64,000 nt of DNA from Phalacrocorax aristotelis. Lineage: Eukaryota > Chordata > Aves > Suliformes > Phalacrocoracidae. The stretch is taken from assembly GCF_949628215.1 (NCBI RefSeq), contig NC_134284.1, forward strand, positions 2,666,001-2,730,000, given 5' to 3'. The position numbers were made by a program, and so were the translations under genes. Below the pieces are notes generated by a model that was not told the DNA's origin, did not search any database, and saw nothing but the letters and a program-made list of their open reading frames with translations. Below, one piece after another: positions 48,091-60,000 of this stretch (position 1 is its first letter; each line of letters opens with the position of its first letter).

Positions 48091-50440
48091 ACTATGTGAT
48101 TAATCATGGTAAATGCAAAAGCCTAGTGAGGTTCAGATGAATAGAGACAGGCAGAGGAACCCTAGTTAACCTATTCTGTGAAAATTGGAAGACACAGGCT
48201 TGACTGCTCCTAAGACTACCAAAGGAGAATGATTAGATTGTTGTCTCTGGATGAAAGCCAAAGAAACCCAAAAAACTCTCTCAGAACTCCTTGCAGAGTG
48301 AAGTATTGCCTACAGGGGACTCACTATTGGATGCAAGGGGAAGGACACTTTGGAATTATTTAGAGGTTATTATGGGATACATTAAACTGGACTGTGGGAA
48401 TGTGTCTAAACTATCTATGGAATGTTTAGAGGAAGGACCAAAGGTTGGAAAAGAGAGGGGTTTGTGTTGCAGGGAGGAACAAGCCTGGTTTGATTTCTTT
48501 GTTGACCAGTCTATGCTAGTTGCTTTTCATCACCTTATAATCCCCAGGTTTTTTCAGTTCTCTTATTTTCTGAGTTTTGAAATGTAGCTCACTGTTCTTT
48601 ATTTCTCTTAGTTTTCCCCCTTTTTAAAAGATAGACCTCTACTATGCCTGCTGAAGACCTCTGGGGCCTCCATGATGTCTAAAAGGTAATTGTAAATGGT
48701 CCAGAGAGGACTTCTGCTAATTTATAAGGTGCCTATAGAATTTAATCTGTCCTTGCCACTTTGAAAATACCTACCTTCTTCAGTATTTTTGAGATATTTT
48801 TCACCTAATCTGGCCTCCAGTCCTATTCCTTCATTAAAATTAATTTCATTAAGTATCTGAACACTGTTTATGAAGTCTGCAACAAAAAAAGGCATCAAAT
48901 CCGTGACATTCCACACCCCACACCCCCGCCCTGGGAAATAATGGATTTTTGGTTTTGGCTTCTTTTTATTTCCAATGTATTTACAGAATATTTCTCTGTT
49001 TTTTATGTCCCTTGCTAACGGTAACCTTTTTAATCTTAACCCCTAATTTTATTCTAGTCTTTACTCTGTTATCCCTATATAGTCACTTTTAGGAATTTGT
49101 CCTTTTATTCAACTCGTTTGCACAACTACATTCCAACTTTCAAGTGTTTAAAGAACTCTTGAACCAGACCTTTTGAGCTCTTAGTACAGTTCCTGTCTCT
49201 CTTCATTAGAAAGTTTGTCATTACTCCTTCATTACAGTACCTTTAATTACCAGCCTCCTTAAAGACCCTTTCTCTCTCAGACTCGTAGCAAGGGAGGATA
49301 GAAAATGGTAGCCTAAGCTTCTTGGTCTGCTTTTGGTTTTTTTTAATATATTGTCCTTAAAATGGTGCACATACTTTTCCTTTCATCAGAATCACTAATT
49401 CTAGCATATTAAGATAGGTGTCACCTAAATTGTATTCCACACAAATACTCTCCAACAGGTTTCACCTGCAATGATTGTATCTGGTAATTCCTGCCACCTT
49501 TAGAAGAAAAAAGTAATTTACAAGATGTGCCCTGTCATACTCCTTTCCAAAGCTACCTGAGTAAGTTTTTCATTACCACTAGTCCCATCTATCAGCCAAC
49601 CAAATGTTTATTTTCCATGATCATGGATTTGGAGGTATTTTTCAAGCTGGTCCCACTTCAGTGTTTTTGTTGAAAGTGAACCCTTTTCAATTCAGTTAAG
49701 TTTCTGTGCCTTCAGAATTCAGCCTGTGGTTCACAGGAGACATGAAGAATATGGTTTTAGTGTTTACTTCAGACCTTGGAATATTTTCATAAAGAAATCT
49801 GTAAAAAAACCGGTTGCTGAACATTTGAAAAGTGAAATGTTCCTAAGAGGGAAGCATTTGTTTTATTTTACATTCAGTCAAAAATACGTACCTTGGTTCG
49901 TTCCCCAAATAATGGTTCATCTCACAAATAATGAACGTGTAAAAAGAGATTTAGAAGCTGTATTGAAAATAGTCTTATGTGCAATGTGTTTTACCAGTAA
50001 ATAACTGCTTTCTGCATTGTCAGACAAAACACTTCATATGCCATTGCCAGCTCAAAAGTTCAAGAACAAGTGAAAACTGCTACAAACATTTTTTTTGTTA
50101 AGGATCCTGTACAAAGAGGCCAAGGTTGCAAAGCAATTCAAACTCACTCAAAGTTTCAGAAGTATTTCTATGACCTGGTTTTGTTTGTTTGTTTCCCCAA
50201 AGCAATCACTTGTGCTGTGCACCCATAAAACTTTCAGGAAAGATACTCAGTGAGCCCTTTTTTTAATATTTTATGTGTTTTGCCGTGTTAGAACTTTGTC
50301 TTTTGAGCTTCTTGGTATGCTGAACAAGATTATTGCATGAAAGTTAGATTTTTTACATGTTTCTGGCAACAACACAAAGCCAGAAATCACCCTTCTCAAG
50401 CCTTTTAAAGACCCAAGTTGCTAGCCTGTGTCAAAGCCTT
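48091..50440. other. Intergenic, nothing recognised
   Basis: This is AT-rich unique-looking sequence between two CR1 copies. Frames of up to about 98 codons are present but have no motif or splice context that supports a gene. Confidence 0.4.
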
Positions 50441-50444
50441 TCCA

Positions 50445-52497
50445 ATAATGACAGAGGCCATCTTGGGCATAGCGATCACGAAATTACAGTTTTCAGTTCT
50501 TGAGAAGTAAGGAGGGGTGTCAGCAGAACTGCTGCCTTGCACTTCTGGAGGGCAGGCTTTGCCTGTTTAGGAGACTGGTTGGGCTGTTTAGGAGACTGGT
50601 TGACAGAGTCCCTTGGGAGGCACTCCTGAAAGGCAAAGGAGTCCTGGAAGGCTGGATGTTCTTCAAGAAGGAAACTGTAAAGGCGCAAGAGCAGGCCGTC
50701 CCCATGTGCCAAAAGACAAGCCAGGGGGAGGAAGACCGGCCTGGCTGAACAGAGTGCTTTGGCAAAGGTTTATGACCTTTGGAAGAAGGGGCAGGCAAGT
50801 CAGGAGGACTACAAAGGTGAATGAGGTTATGCAGGGAAAAAATTAGAAGGGCCCAACTAGTTTCTATAAATACATTAACAACAAAATGAGGACTAAGCAG
50901 AATCTCCATCCTTTATTGTATGCGGGGACAAACATAGTGACAATGGATGAGGAAAAGGCTGAGATACTTAATGCCACATTTACCTCAGTCTTTAATACTA
51001 AAACCAGTTGTTCTCTGGGTACCCAGCCCACTGAGCTGGAAGACAGGGATGGGGAGCAGAATGGTGCCTCATAATCCAAGGGGAAATGTTGAGTGACCAG
51101 CTACACCACCTAGACACACACAAGTCTATGGGGCTGGATAGAATCCACCCAAGGGGACTGAGGGAGCTGATGGAAGTGCTCACCAAGCCACTTTCACTCC
51201 CTTATTGGCAGTCCTGGCTAACTGGGGAGGTCCCAGTTGACCAGAAGCTAGCAAATGTGATAGCCATCTACAAGAAGGGCTGGAAGGAGGATCTGGGGAA
51301 CTATGGTCCTGTCAGCCTGACCTCAGTGCCCGCAAAGGTTATGCAGCAGATCGTCTTGAGTGCCATCACACAGGTCATACAGGACAACCACATGATCAGG
51401 TTCAGTCAGCGATTGGTTTATGAAAGGCAGGTCCTGCTGACTAACCTGATCTCCTTCTATGACAAGATGACCCGCCTAGTGGATGAGAGAAAGGCTGTGG
51501 ATGTTGTCTACCTGGACTTTATTAAAGCTTTTAACACCATTTCCCACAGCGTTCTTCTGGAGAAGCTGGTGGCTCATGGCTTGGACGGGTGTGCTCTTTG
51601 CTGGGTAAAAAACTGGCTGGATGGCCAGGCCTGAAGAGTTGTGAACGGAGTTAAGTCTAGTTGGTGGCCAGTCACAAGTGGTGTTCCCTGAGGCTCTGTG
51701 TTGGGGCCAGTCTTGTTAAATATCTTTATCAATGATCTGGACGAGGGGATTGTGTGCACCCTCAGTAAGTTTGCAGATGACACCAAGTCGGGTGGGAGTG
51801 TTGATCTGCTCGAGGGTAGGAAGGCTCTACAGAGGGACCTGGAGAGGCTGGATCCATGGGCCAAGGTCAACTGTATGAGGTTTAACAAGGCCAAGTGCCA
51901 GGACCTGCATTTTGGGTCACAACAACCCAATGAACGCTACCAGCTTGGGGAAGAGTGGCTGGAGAGCTGCCTGGTGGAAAACGACCTGGGGGTGCTCGCT
52001 GACAGCCACCCGAACACGAGCCAGCAGTGTGCTCAGGTGGCCAAGAAGACCAACAGCATCCTGGCTTGTATCAGGAATGGTGTGGCCAGCAGGAGCAGGG
52101 CAGTGATCGTGCCCCTGTGCTCGGCACTGGTGAGGCCCCACCTCGAGTACTGTGTGCAGGTTTGGGCCCCTCACTGCAAGGAGGACATTGAGGTGCTGGA
52201 GCGTGTCCAGAGAAGGGCAACGAAGCTGGTGAAGGGTGTAGAGAGCAGGTCTTATGAGGAGCGGCTGAGGGAGCTGGGGTTGTTTGTTTAGCCAGGAGGA
52301 GGCTGAGGGGAGACCTTATCGCTCTCTGCAACTACCTCGAAGGAGGGGAGTGAGGGGAATGTCAGTCTCTTCTCCCAAGTAACAAGTGATAGGACAAGAG
52401 GAAATGGCCTCAGGTTGTGCCAGGGGAGGTTTAGATTGAGTTGGACTCAATGATCTTAAAGGTCTTTTCCAACCTAAATAATTCTATGGTTCTATAG
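50445..52497 (+). mobile_element. CR1 LINE, 5'-truncated and broken copy
   Basis: Starts inside the end of the endonuclease domain (HLGHSDHE near 50459) and runs through the reverse transcriptase to the CR1 3' end, a TTCTATGG-type octamer at 52471-52497. RT landmarks are PVSLTSVPAKVM, YLDFIKAFNTISH (motif A), the GVP block near 51680, FADDTK (motif C) and the C-terminal [13 protein letters not shown]. The frame from 51086 to 52291 is continuous except for two TGA codons, near 51632 and 51689; the part before it has several frameshifts. The ORF2 C-terminal stretch expected after about 52439 is missing. CR1 copies move by target-primed reverse transcription, are usually 5'-truncated and generally lack target duplications. 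This copy cannot encode an active protein. Confidence 0.95.
50563..50604 (+). repeat. 21-bp tandem duplication inside the CR1
   Basis: Two copies of CTGTTTAGGAGACTGGTTG plus two bases lie head to tail, differing only at the last two bases. The unit is a multiple of three and duplicates LFRRLVG/D in the CR1 frame. It was either present in the source element or arose after insertion. Confidence 0.9.
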
Positions 52498-55279
52498 TAT
52501 TTATTGTCACTTGCTGACATTATCCAGACTACTAAGGTTAAATTAACAGTACTTGGCCCTTGCTAGAACTAATGGCTTAATTATATGGTTGCAGTGGAAA
52601 AATTCAAATGAATGCTTGCCAGTTAAAGCTCAGCAGAATCAGAGGGATAATTAAAACTTCAGCATATTATGGAGAAGGAATATGCGGTCAGTGGGCTGAG
52701 AAATTATCTTAACGAATATGGCTTACAATAAGTCATTATAGTAATGTATTATTTTGAAATCTGTCTATGACCAGACCATACCAATGTAAATTAGTCCTAC
52801 CTTAAGATCATTATATAATTTTTAGGGCTGAAAATTTATTCTCAAAATACTTGATCTGGAGCAGAGAGAGATACATAATGATTGGTTTTCGAATTTTTCG
52901 TCTATAGAAACAGATGCCTTTCTGAGCACGAGTGAATGGATGCTGTTGCCCTTTCTTCTCACTTCTAATTAAACACTTCCCACTTCACTTCTGCTCTGCC
53001 AGCTCAGATGAAAGTTTGGAAATCAACAAAGGGAAGCAAACAGCAAGAAAGTAAAGGAAAATGGAAAGATGGGGGAGGAGATAAACAGTGATGGAAAATG
53101 TAGTAATCAAAGGCACAAAACAAAGATGTACGCCCATTTATATCAGGGTGACATGAGACCTCTCAATAAATACCACTAAAGTCAATGGTGTTTTCTAGGG
53201 TGGATCAATATGGACAGAGTAGAATGGTATATATCTTCTGCCCTTTCTTAGCATACTATTTCAGCAAGACCTGTATCTGTTCAAAGCACTTTTATTATTT
53301 CATAAGCTACAACAGTGTTTTCATGCCTTCGCCAAGGTGTATAAAGCTTGGTACTAATCAGAAATTAGATATATCAAACATACAGATATCAGAAATTCCC
53401 TGAGCTGCACAATGCTAAAAGCAGAGAGAATGTGTTCTTAAACACTGTAGCTCTGCTACTGACCAGTGTCAGGCGAACGGTACTGTTCTGACTCCCTGTG
53501 GCCATCTGCATATATAATAAAGCATTGCTTGTACTTTAAAAATAAAAAGAAATATCACTGAGTTTTAAATGTTATAAGCAAATCTAAAATATTCGTTATG
53601 TGTATTTATTTAATTGCACATGAAAAACAAATCCTTACATTGTGCTTTCACTGAGGATGAATTATTGAAGAACAGAAATCATGTGTAATACACATCTTCA
53701 GGTGGAGCTTGTACAGGATTTAAATGCTCCATCAGTTTCAGGTGTGGCTTGTTTCAGGGATGGAATCTGACCAAAGCAGGTTGCAGGCTGGAGCAAGGAG
53801 CACAAAAGCCTAAAGTGTTGGCTCATCTTGAAAAGGGTAAATGCTAGATTAGACATCATCTAAAGGCCGTGCAGATAGACACTACAACTTTCCAATATAT
53901 AGTGACAATTAATCTAATTAATTAATCTAATTCATTAGAGCTTAGACCTGAATTAATGTTAATTAACTCTTTAATGTTAACTCATTTAATGTTAATCCAA
54001 ATAAACTAAAATAGAAACCTGTTGACCAGCCTGTTCTGCTTCTCGTTTTTTCCATTTTTATAGCTCTGAGACACTGCTGCTGATTCATTCATGATAAAAT
54101 ATGAAGTAACAACAAGGTTTATGGTTGGCTTGTTCCTAATACTTAAAAATCAAGTTGTCTCTGCAACTTTAAATGTGACTAGCAGTATAGCATCTAGTTA
54201 ATTCACCTATGCAAAAAGACACAGTGAATTTGAGCATCTGCCTGTGTGTATTTAAGCAACATAAGTAATTTTCTGAACTAAAACCTCTTCATGGCTCTCC
54301 ATCCCTGTATCTATTTATTAATCAAGGAAAGTCAATTTAGTTACTATGTTCTTTTAATACTTACGGAAGAACTTTGTACTTCATAATTCATACATACTTA
54401 CAAGTGTAATATGTCAGAGTGAAGTCCACCAGAGTAAGCACGCAGTGTGAAATAATGAAGATGCAATTTTGCTGCATTTGAGATAGCGTGTTGGAGCTGA
54501 TTTATTCACCTGGACTTAAGTAGGAGGCAAAGTACAACTTAGAGAATGAGCTCATTCATTTCTGTGCAGTTTTCTTTGCCAAGCTTCGCTTGAAAGAGGT
54601 AAGGTGCCTGCCTAATGCTGTTTTCCTCGGTTGCTTTCTTAATAATTTATAATACCAAGTTCTATTCTGGAAATAAATGGATCTGTAAATCATTTTGATG
54701 TGCAAATATGAGGGAAGAAGAAAGACTGACTCACTCAAAAATGCTAAAAGAAAAATAAAACAGCTAAAAAAATAACTCCAGATCCAAGTACAGATTTCCT
54801 GAAGTTTAGTGATGCTTGTGGGTTAGGTTTGGATTTTAATTAATTTATAATATAACAATTAATAGTAGCAGCAATAATAGAAGCTTTCAGGGAAAAGGAT
54901 ACACGACAGTAGGAAACACAGGCACAGCAGAACTTAAATGCTTTAAGAGAAACATTGCCGAATTTCATGGAAGGTAATTTTCCAGTTTATTACAATCCCA
55001 ATGTCAAATGACCAGCTTTATATAAAATAGCAAATTGTATGATAATAGTAAATCAGAATTACTACTGAATAGTTTTAGGTAGAGTAGAAAGTTCTGTTTT
55101 GCTAGTTTTCTGGATGGTAGGTATAAAAATTAACTCTCAAACCTGAACTTTATTACAATGATTTATCTTGGACATTTTTTAAAAATTGTGCTGAATATTT
55201 TTTCACTCTGGAAAACTGTTCACTGAATCTGCTGCTAAATCACTAGATTTATATGGAATGTGGCTATCTTGCAACATAA
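52498..55279. other. Intergenic, AT-rich, nothing recognised
   Basis: No gene signature was found. The only structured part is the TTAAT-rich stretch near 53906-54000. Confidence 0.45.
53906..54000. repeat. Degenerate TTAAT-rich tandem repeat
   Basis: ATTAATCTA occurs twice close together. It is followed by three spaced copies of a TTAATGTTAA-like unit (at about 53953, 53970 and 53985). This looks like slippage-derived low-complexity DNA. Confidence 0.6.
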
Positions 55280-55284
55280 ACCAC

Positions 55285-55880
55285 TGTTGTGGTTTAAGCC
55301 CAGCTGGCAACTCAGCCCCACCCAGCCACTCGCTCACTCCCCCCTGGTGGGACGGGGGAGAGAATCGCCAGGGTAAAAATGAGAAAACTGGTGGGTTGAG
55401 ATAAAGCAGTTTAACAGGTAAAGCAAAAGCTGCGCACACAAGCAAAGCAAAACAAGGAACTCATTCACTCCTTCCCACGGGCAGGCAGGTGCTCAGCCCT
55501 CCCCAGGAAAGCAGGGCTCCGTCACGCGTAACGGTGACTTGGGAAGGGAAACACCATCACTCTGAACATTCCCCCCCCTTCCTTCTTCTTCCCCCCAGCT
55601 TTATAGGCTGAGCACGATGTCACATGATGTGGGATTTCCCCTGGGTCAGCTGGGGTCAGCTGTCCCGGCCGTGCCCCCTCCCAGCTCCTTGTGCCCCCCC
55701 AGCCCCTCACTGCTGGGGTGGGGTGAGGGGCAGAAAAGGCCTTGACTCTGTGTGAGCCCTGCTCAGCGGTGACTAAAGCATCTCTGTGTTATTAGCGCTT
55801 TTTCCAGCACAAATCCAAAACACAGCCCCATACTAGCTCCTATGAAGAAAATTAACTCTATCCCAGCTGGAACCAGCACA
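55285..55880 (-). mobile_element. Solo LTR (ERVL-like) with 5-bp target duplication
   Basis: The 596-bp element is bounded by TG...CA with imperfect inverted ends (TGTTGTGGTT / AACCAGCACA, 8 of 10 pairing). It is flanked by the identical 5-mer ACCAC on both sides (55280-55284 and 55881-55885). On the minus strand it carries TATAAA (complement of 55600-55605) preceded by a degenerate CRE, so transcription would run leftward. A 5-bp duplication suits class III (ERVL) elements. I recall this LTR family as abundant in neoavian genomes, but the family name is not assigned here. Internal genes are absent, as expected after LTR-LTR recombination. The intact duplication suggests a moderate age. Confidence 0.88.
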
Positions 55881-55885
55881 ACCAC

Positions 55886-56800
55886 TGTGAGATGGGTACT
55901 GGCCTCTGCAGGCTCTGCGCTGACGCTGGCAGGAAATAAACTCCGACCGAAGAGCTGCTTGCTAGGTCTATTTTCTGCCTTCGTCAAAGCCACTGTGGGG
56001 AGCTCGGTCCTTAAAGAAAAAAAAGAAGACTTTTGCTAGAGTCTAAGTCAATGCGTCCTTTGAGAGTGTGGGAAACGTCTGTTATCCTGATTCAGTCTAA
56101 GCGGTCGTTGATATAGAAATTCCTCTCCAGTTAAGCTGGGATTTGCCTAAGAGAGGACCCCAGGATTTAGTCCAGTGATAGCCTAAGCCTTCTTGCTATT
56201 TTGGATGGAGGGTTACTAGATGTGTAACCCCAAAAGGAGGACAAAATGAGCCTCAAAACTCTTTTGATTCAACATATAGGACCCTTGTGGATTTTGGGGA
56301 GGCTGAAAAGTTCTTTTTGCTTTGTTTATTGAGGTTTTTTTAAAATCTGATTTAAACCTGTGACCTATTATTTAAAGCTGTAGATGGAAATTCATAAAAA
56401 AGCTTAATCCAGATGTGCTGAAGTGAGTTCTCCAGTGCATGGAAACATTCCCAGCACTTGGGAAGCCATGTGTTTGAGTATTGTTTGATCCACAGACAGT
56501 CGGCAGAGCCACTGTTAATGTTTCTGCCAGTTTGACCATTGGTGGCTCTATACAGTTTGGATTCAGGGAATAAGCGAAATTCAATTCTGATGAAAATAAG
56601 ATGTGCTTTTTCTTTTGTCATTATATTACTTTCTATGGCTTTTTGTCACACATTATGTTTCATGGCCCAGCATGGCACGAGGTGACAGAGGTGAGAGACG
56701 TTCTAAGTGTCACAGCACAGTGCTCAATGTCAGAGGAATGACCAGTCAGAAATAGGGTGTGAGACATCAGGAAAAGGAGAGGTCCTTGAAAGATGGGAGA
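55886..56800. other. Upstream region of the fibrinogen-like gene
   Basis: This sequence lies between the LTR and the fibrinogen-like gene and probably contains its promoter or 5'UTR. No CpG island is present, in contrast to EMC7, so tissue-restricted expression is likely (inference). Confidence 0.4.
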
Positions 56801-56802
56801 AG

Positions 56803-56862
56803 CCAATTTCAGTAGTCTCACTATATTTCTCCTTCAGGACTTTCACACTAAAAGTCATAAAT
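56803..56862 (+). promoter_or_regulatory. Possible core promoter (CCAAT and CATAAAT) of the fibrinogen-like gene
   Basis: CCAAT (56803-56807) and a TATA-like CATAAAT (56856-56862) lie about 125 and 75 bp before the ATG. That spacing would allow a start site about 45 bp before the ATG. Alternatively, the CCGCAG at 56905-56910 is a splice acceptor and the promoter lies further upstream. Confidence 0.25.
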
Positions 56863-56931
56863 GTCTCCGTTTTCAACTCCAGTCTGTGTTACAGTTCTGT
56901 ATTGCCGCAGGAGGACCGACTCGGAAGGAAG

Positions 56932-57079
56932 ATGCTGTGGACGAGCTCAGCAGGATTTATTCTGTTCTTGCTCTCTCATTGCACTGTGCCAGTGAGCACC
57001 AAAGGAGCAGTGGTTTTGGCTAATGCCCACCTTCTCCCCCAAAGAGGTTATGAGAGACTGGGTAACACCAATGAAAAAG
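56932..57079 (+). CDS. Fibrinogen-like gene, signal-peptide exon
   Basis: It has 49 codons plus one base, ending before GTACTC. It encodes a hydrophobic leader and a short polar segment ending TNEK. The start is the ATG that opens a textbook signal peptide. An in-frame upstream ATG near 56707 would place the leader internally and is less likely. Confidence 0.82.
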
Positions 57080-60000
57080 GTACTCATGAAGAGAGTGAGT
57101 GATTTGGATGCATGCTGTGTTTTGCTTTATTGTTTTGCTGTAACATATTCAGCCAAGGTATCTGAAAGTTAACCCTGCAAACATACTTTGTAATATGAAC
57201 ATGTCCTGCCCCAAAGTCCAGAATCCTTAATACCCTTGCTCAGCTGCCATCTAATTCAAGAAAAATTAACATTTTTATTCCATTAAAAAAATATTTTGTG
57301 GCATTTGAAGACTTATTCTTAAAACAATTATATCTAGTTTACATCTGACACCTCAGTACCTAAATCCCATTGGTACCTTTAACTGAGGCATGCCTCTGTC
57401 TAGCTTGCAAGGTTCAGCTGGGTAGGTTTCTGAATACATTTACCAGAGTAGATCCCACATAAAATGCCTAGTGGGATTGATTCATTTTCCTCCTCTGACT
57501 GACGGCACTTGAGGGTTTATAAAATTCACATTCCAAGTGAATCCTGTAACAATCAGCCTAAATTATTTTCTCATTATCTGTCTATAGAAGTTGTTCTATT
57601 TTGCATGAATAACGTTCACTGAGCAGGGCAACTTCAAGTGTCACTGTGTATATTGCTGGCTTGGAGACTACTATATAAATCACCTAAAAAATCATTCTAT
57701 AAAATCATAGGATCAGGTTTGGAGTCAAGCTATGTCTACCAGGGAAATGTTTTAACAACTCGGGTGCAGAGTCATGTACACAGTTCTGCAGTTTCAGGAT
57801 ATTTAATAATGTCATGTGCAGATAGTATTGAGACTTAAAGTATTCTATTCATGGCTGTAGATTCTATTAGGCAATGAAAGGCATAAAAGACAGACCTTGG
57901 AAGGTCTATATACTTCTGTAAAACTGTTCTGAGTAGCTTAGAAATACCAACATACTTCTGAATATCAAATATAAAAGACTGTATTTAACACAATACTGTT
58001 CCTATGAATAATACTATTTAACAGGTTTAGCCTGGACTTCTACAAAGCCTATGATACAATACTTCACGCAACATTAAATCAGAGAAGGTAGGGTTTACAT
58101 TACCGTTTCAGTAGATATTGAAAAGAAAATTACAATGGCTTGTGTAGAAAAGTAAACCATAAAGTCAAGGGGAGACTGGAAGTATTTGCTTATAAGTGAT
58201 CTTTTAAGTATTCTTATTATGTATAGTGATGCAAAAATAGGCATATGCTGATAAAATTTAATATTAACATGAAGTAGAGAAATGCCAGTACAAAGACTCA
58301 GAAAATTACACAGGAAAAAAAAAAACACCCCAGGTGTTTTTAAGTAATACCATTGGGATGAAAAATAAAGTACTAATTTGATTGAAAGACCAACCTCTAG
58401 ATTAACGGAAACTAAGCAATACAAATGCAATCCTAGAACGTATCAACAGAGCTGTTTGTAATAAGACTTGGGAAGAATCAGTGGCACTATATAAGGCCAT
58501 CTGCAATACTCTCTGCAAATTCTACCCACGTTCTAGGAGATGAACTTGCAGTGAAGAGGTGCGGAAAAGCTACTAAGACAATTAAGGAACAGAAGATTTG
58601 TGTTACACTAAATAATAACAGAACTTATTTATCCTAACAGGATTTACTGTAACAAAACAAAGGCTGATTAAAAATATAGTTATCCTCATGGTACCCTGGG
58701 GCTTATTATCCAGGAAGAAGCACTATTTAACTACAGGACATGAGAAAGAAAAAGACGAACAGTGGACAGTAATAAAATCAGACTGGGAACCACATGAGTG
58801 TTTCTAACAGAGTAGTGACGGTTGCTGAAATCTACAGTGCTTTCCAGTTGGAAGAGAAGAAATTTAAAAATTCTGTGACAAAGACTGCATGCTATAATTC
58901 CCTACAGGACCAGAGGTAGATGAAATAGTCACTTTCTCTTTCCAGAAAGCCGGGGGCTTTTTGGTTTTCTACACTAACCAAACTGTTCAGTGTACTTCAT
59001 GAGACCATCCCATGAGATTGACTCTTTGCAGACTCTGTTCTTCTGTTTAGAAAAAGAAAACCAATGTGTTCAATAAAAAGGTCATCGGGGGCTCTTTGGT
59101 CAGTGATTCGGGGAGAGAAGAGTTTTTTTCTGAGCTTTTCTTTTAAATTTTTATCTTTGGAAATAATTTTCCTTAATTGTTTGGGGGTTTTTTTGCAAAT
59201 TTTGAAAGAGAAATTAGGACACCTTGCCATACTTTTCCTGAATTATCCCAGTTTCCCAGAAGAAAAAATTAAGTTCTAAATACAGTATTTAAATTCGTAT
59301 CAGTCATCGTCAGGACACAACATAGGATTTCATAGGGCTGAAGAACTGTCATTTTACATTACAGGTGGTCTGCAGGAATTTTTGTCATAGAGATATTAAA
59401 TTGTCAGGTTTTTGTTAAATATAAATTACAAGTATTCCATAGTATAATGACATAATGACATGCCTTTCAACTCTATGGAGATGTGAGTGATTTCTATTCA
59501 AAAACGTATTTCTCAGTAGCAGAACACATATTGAATAACATCTTTTTCTACAGAGCAGAGCATTGTGCCTTTGTCTCAAAGATGCTCGATACTGTACTAC
59601 AGCAAGAAGTTACCTTATAAGCAAGTTACATTTAAAAACACAGTATCTATATATTTCAGCCCAATAAAGAGAGTCATCCCAAGCTTTATATGCCCTTTTT
59701 ATCACCCTATGAGTCTACTGTATATATATATACATATATATACACACACATATATATATATATAAAAGCACTTTCACCTGTTTTCCTGGTATTGGCGTTC
59801 AGCACTGCACAGCCCTGTAGCTGTACCTGCAAATCAGGGGTAAGATTTAGCCTGGAGTTTGAGTGACAAGAACTGTTCCTAAGAAAATTGTATTAGCTAA
59901 GAAATGTGCTTTAATATCTCCCTTTTACCAGTGAACACATGGCATACCTACTGGAATTTAATGCAAGGATGTTACAGATGCCTGAAATATTGATTTCTGA

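Noticed and set aside
51086-52291. Reverse-transcriptase frame as a host gene
   Set aside because: It is the ORF2 of a CR1 LINE, with in-frame TGA codons, frameshifts upstream and the CR1 3' end.
56707-57102. Longer plus-strand frame with an upstream ATG before the fibrinogen-like leader
   Set aside because: It would bury the signal peptide at residue 76 and reads through the splice donor. The ATG at 56932 directly opens a typical leader.
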